The translations under genes were made by a program, and so were the position numbers. From Lentzea sp. (GTDB lineage: Bacteria > Actinomycetota > Actinomycetes > Mycobacteriales > Pseudonocardiaceae), in the NCBI GenBank assembly GCA_030146905.1, contig JASLAV010000968.1:1-8230 (forward strand): a DNA stretch of 8,230 bases. Direction: 5' to 3'. Under the pieces are notes generated by a model. The model was not told where the DNA came from. It did not search any database and worked only from the letters and a program-made list of their open reading frames with translations. Positions 6,258 through 8,230 of the stretch are shown here, piece by piece (position 1 is the stretch's first letter; each line of letters begins with the position of its first letter).

Positions 6258-7012
6258 TCAGGAGCCTCGTTGCCCCACAGTTGATCCCATGCGCCACGCA
6301 CGCGATCTGTCCACGAGGGTTCCCCTCTGGCCTGGGTAGGTCGCGCCGCCGATGAGCCGTTCGATGCGGCCGACCTCCGGCGCGGGAAGTGCGTGGTGGA
6401 CCGTCACCGTGATGTCGCGGGTGCGCCCGGTCAGGTGCCGCAGCAGCCGCGTGATGCCGTCGTTGCCGACGTCGATGCACCCCGATGATCCGCTCAACGA
6501 CCCGCCGTGTTGCCGCAGCCGCGAGGCGCGGGAACGACGTGGACGGGGTGCAGCGGTACCCGCCCGGCGCCCCAGTCACCGCCGTGCAGCGCGGCGCCGA
6601 GCGGATCGGTGAACGAGCCACCGCCGATCATCCGCAGCTGCTCCGCCGGGTCGACGAGGCTGAAGTCGGGGATGCCGACGTAGCGCGCGTTGTTCTTGTA
6701 CGACTCACCGGTCGCGCCGCGGCAGGTGCGCGCGTCGCCGGAGCGCACGCTCACCGGGCGCCCGGAAGCGGCCTCCGCCTGCATCAGGAGCGTGCCACCC
6801 GCCTGCGCCCGGAACGTCTGCCCGCCGAACTCGGCCGTGGTCGACCGGTGCGGGCTGTGCGAGCCGGGCGGGTGCCGGAACCGGTGGCCGTGGGCCGCGG
6901 TCGCCTGGTTGCCCGCGGCGTTCTGGAGGCGGAGCAGTTCGTGGACCGGCTCGGAACGCGGGTGGTGCGGTGCGTCCCGAGCCGGTTCCTCCTCCTCGCG
7001 CCTGCGCCTCAT
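6258..7012 (-). pseudogene. Frameshifted L,D-transpeptidase-like (DUF2778/Tlde1-type) exported effector gene
   Basis: Two adjoining frames together make one protein. The first (ATG 7010-7012 to TGA 6494-6496, 172 residues) has an Arg/Glu/Pro-rich start, then LLRLQNAAGNQAT (26-38), the LQ-x-x-x-GN motif common at the N-terminus of actinobacterial exported toxins and DUF4157/contractile-injection cargo. The domain follows: FGGQTFRAQAGG, YKNNARYVGIPDF, then HGGDWGAGRVPLHP (143-156) and RGCGNTAGR. The second frame (to TGA 6258-6260) supplies GGSLSGSSGCIDVG with the catalytic Cys codon at 6477-6479, then ITVTVHH. The family pattern between the halves is GR-x-GF-x-HGG-x-x-GS-x-GCID, so a segment with the usual His appears lost at about 6497-6506. 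GTG codons at 7021 and 7027 are alternative starts. The product would cross-link or cleave peptidoglycan; as it stands it is inactive unless the frameshift is a sequence error. Confidence 0.72.
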
Positions 7013-7071
7013 GCGCCCCACGGTCACGCATCGGCCGCCGCGTGACCACGGCCATCGGGGCAGTCTTCCGG

Positions 7072-8070
7072 TCAGGTCCTGCCGACCCGCCCCTTCTCCC
7101 CCGCCGCCCAGCAGGTGAACCCGGCGCAGTCGACGGTGTCGAAGCTGCCGGTGTCCGCGACCTTCCACGACCTGCCGTCCCTGCTGGTGTCCGTGCCGGA
7201 CGGTCCGACCGCGACCAGCGAGTCGCCCCGGTAGGCGATCCCGGACCGGTAGCCGATGGGCGCCGTGACCCCCGCCTTCCACCCGCGCCCGTCGTTGGTC
7301 GCGAACGCCGGCGTCGGATCGGTCGGCTTCAGGTAGTCACCACCGATCGCCACACCCCGCCACGGCGTCTTGAACGCCACCGCGAACACCCCGGCCGCCT
7401 CACCGCTCGGCAGCGGCACCTCCGAGGCCTTCCAGGAACGGCCGCCGTCACGCGACTCCAGCACCCGTGCCTTCGCGCCGCCGCCGGTCGCGATCCACGC
7501 GTGGTTGCCGCTCGTGGTCACGCACTGCCCGGACGCCGCGAACGCGAACTCGCCCGGCAGCGCGTCCGGCATGCCCCCGGGGTCGTCGACGTGCCACGAC
7601 CGGCCGCCGTCCCACGTCCTGAGCACCCGGAACTTGCCGTCGACGGGGTCGCTCAGCGCCAGTCCGCGGAACCGGTCGAAGAACGCCACGCAGTCGTAGA
7701 ACGCCTTCGGGTCGGTGTTGCGGAACGACTCGCGCCACGTCTTCCCGCCGTCGGACGTGCGGTAGATCCGCGACGACTCGCCCTCGCCGATCGACAGCGC
7801 CACGGCGTTGCGCGCGTCGAAGGCCTCGATGTCGCGGAACTCCAGCGCCTCGGCGCCGGGAGGCCCGACGGAGTCCCACGACCGGCCGCCGTTGGTCGTG
7901 CGCAGGACCGTGCCCTTCGAGCCGCTGACCCACGCGACCTGCCCGGACACGGCGGACAGGCCGCGCAGGCGTGCGTCGGTGCCGGTCGGTTTCAGCTCCC
8001 AGTAGGAGCCGGCTTGCGCGACCCCGGGAAGAGCCAGGAGAGCGGCGAGCACCGCCGCGATGATCCTCAT
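7072..8070 (-). CDS. Secreted BNR/Asp-box (Ycf48-like) beta-propeller protein
   Basis: A 332-residue exported protein with a Sec-type signal peptide (MRIIAAVLAALLALPGVAQA, cleavage likely after residue 20; no lipobox Cys). Six Asp-box motifs (S/T-x-D-G-G-x-[ST]-W or shortened forms) occur at about residues 58-65, 105-112, 152-159, 206-213, 258-264 and 296-302, spaced 37-54 residues apart, which predicts a six- or seven-bladed propeller. The protein ends WAAGEKGRVGRT. Asp boxes are structural and do not by themselves show sialidase activity; no catalytic Arg triad is evident, so it is best called a BNR/Ycf48-like repeat protein, probably a binding or scaffold protein outside the membrane. The frame is open further upstream, but the signal peptide fixes the ATG at 8068-8070. 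It has no strong Shine-Dalgarno sequence. The broken transpeptidase gene follows after 59 bp. Confidence 0.85.
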   Translation of the reverse strand: MRIIAAVLAALLALPGVAQAGSYWELKPTGTDARLRGLSAVSGQVAWVSGSKGTVLRTTNGGRSWDSVGPPGAEALEFRDIEAFDARNAVALSIGEGESSRIYRTSDGGKTWRESFRNTDPKAFYDCVAFFDRFRGLALSDPVDGKFRVLRTWDGGRSWHVDDPGGMPDALPGEFAFAASGQCVTTSGNHAWIATGGGAKARVLESRDGGRSWKASEVPLPSGEAAGVFAVAFKTPWRGVAIGGDYLKPTDPTPAFATNDGRGWKAGVTAPIGYRSGIAYRGDSLVAVGPSGTDTSRDGRSWKVADTGSFDTVDCAGFTCWAAGEKGRVGRT

Positions 8071-8147
8071 GCCGACACTCTGGTCCAGCCGCGGTCCTGC
8101 TCTCCAGCCCCGATCGTCGGCCGTCTCGCCGAAGTGCGGACATGGCG

Positions 8148-8177
8148 CGAGGGCGGTGCTCCGGAGCACCGCCCTCG
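8148..8177 (-). terminator. Perfect 30-base palindrome, probable hairpin terminator
   Basis: Positions 8148-8162 and 8163-8177 are exact reverse complements, giving a GC-rich hairpin with 12-13 paired bases around a TCCGGA loop. It sits 14 bp after the stop of the rightmost gene and about 78 bp before the BNR gene start, the expected place for a terminator. There is no U-tract, as is common for actinobacterial terminators. Because it is symmetrical it could act in either direction or be an operator. Confidence 0.75.
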
Positions 8178-8191
8178 TCACGACAGGTTTC

Positions 8192-8230
8192 CTACAGCGA
8201 CGCGATGAGGCGTTCCACGCGCTCGTCGAC
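8192..8230 (-). CDS. C-terminal end of an unidentified gene
   Basis: The minus strand reads VDERVERLIASL and then TAG at 8192-8194; the rest lies beyond the right edge. The Arg/Glu/Leu helix-like end and the hairpin terminator 14 bp downstream support a real gene end. Twelve residues are too few to name a family. Confidence 0.5.
   Translation of the reverse strand, partial: VDERVERLIASL

Noticed and set aside
6311..6330. Small hairpin (GAGGG-TTC-CCCTC with CCA/TGG flanks)
   Set aside because: Only a five-base core plus a bulge, inside the broken effector gene and without a U-tract; likely chance.
6494..7282. Treating the 262-codon minus frame as one gene
   Set aside because: Its first part is a shadow of the BNR gene 3' end; only the part from 7012 (or nearby GTGs) is protein-like, and it stops inside the transpeptidase domain.
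7072..8181. Longer start for the BNR protein
   Set aside because: It would run through the terminator palindrome and bury the signal peptide 37 residues inside the protein.

Overview
High-GC actinobacterial chromosome with every recognisable gene on the minus strand. The PafB-PafC-(small membrane protein)-TatA-TatC order, GTG starts, GTGA stop/start overlaps and very GC-rich third codon positions point to Actinobacteria. The overall gene style suits Pseudonocardiales (Lentzea/Saccharothrix/Amycolatopsis type), but that placement is an inference and not proven.

Reading in the direction of transcription (right to left), the window opens with the last 12 codons of an unidentified gene (8192-8230), followed by a long perfect palindrome that looks like its terminator (8148-8177). 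Next comes a small accessory block. It holds a secreted six-Asp-box (BNR/Ycf48-like) beta-propeller protein (7072-8070) and a broken gene for an L,D-transpeptidase-like effector whose N-terminus carries the Leu-Gln-x-x-x-Gly-Asn motif seen in actinobacterial exported toxins and contractile-injection cargo (6258-7012). It also holds a short relic of a second BNR-protein C-terminus (6166-6249). A fluoroacetate-dehalogenase-like alpha/beta hydrolase (5311-6156) separates this block from the conserved core.

The core is pafB (4284-5249), pafC (3316-4287), an unrecognised 90-residue membrane protein (3025-3297), tatA (2739-3032), tatC (1718-2701), a diacylglycerol/lipid kinase (861-1721) and the first 272 codons of htpG (1-816, running off the left edge). 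PafB and PafC are WYL-domain partners that together activate the RecA/LexA-independent DNA-damage response in mycobacteria. TatA and TatC form the twin-arginine translocase for folded proteins. Overlaps at pafB/pafC, small protein/tatA and tatC/kinase argue for one translationally coupled operon from pafB to the kinase.

Two departures from the Mycobacterium tuberculosis order (pafA-pafB-pafC-tatA-tatC-helY) stand out: pafA is not directly upstream of pafB, and htpG rather than helY follows the tat/kinase genes. No RNA genes, complete mobile elements or CRISPR arrays were seen. No wholly novel system is visible. The most unusual part is the decayed effector/BNR block at 6166-8070.
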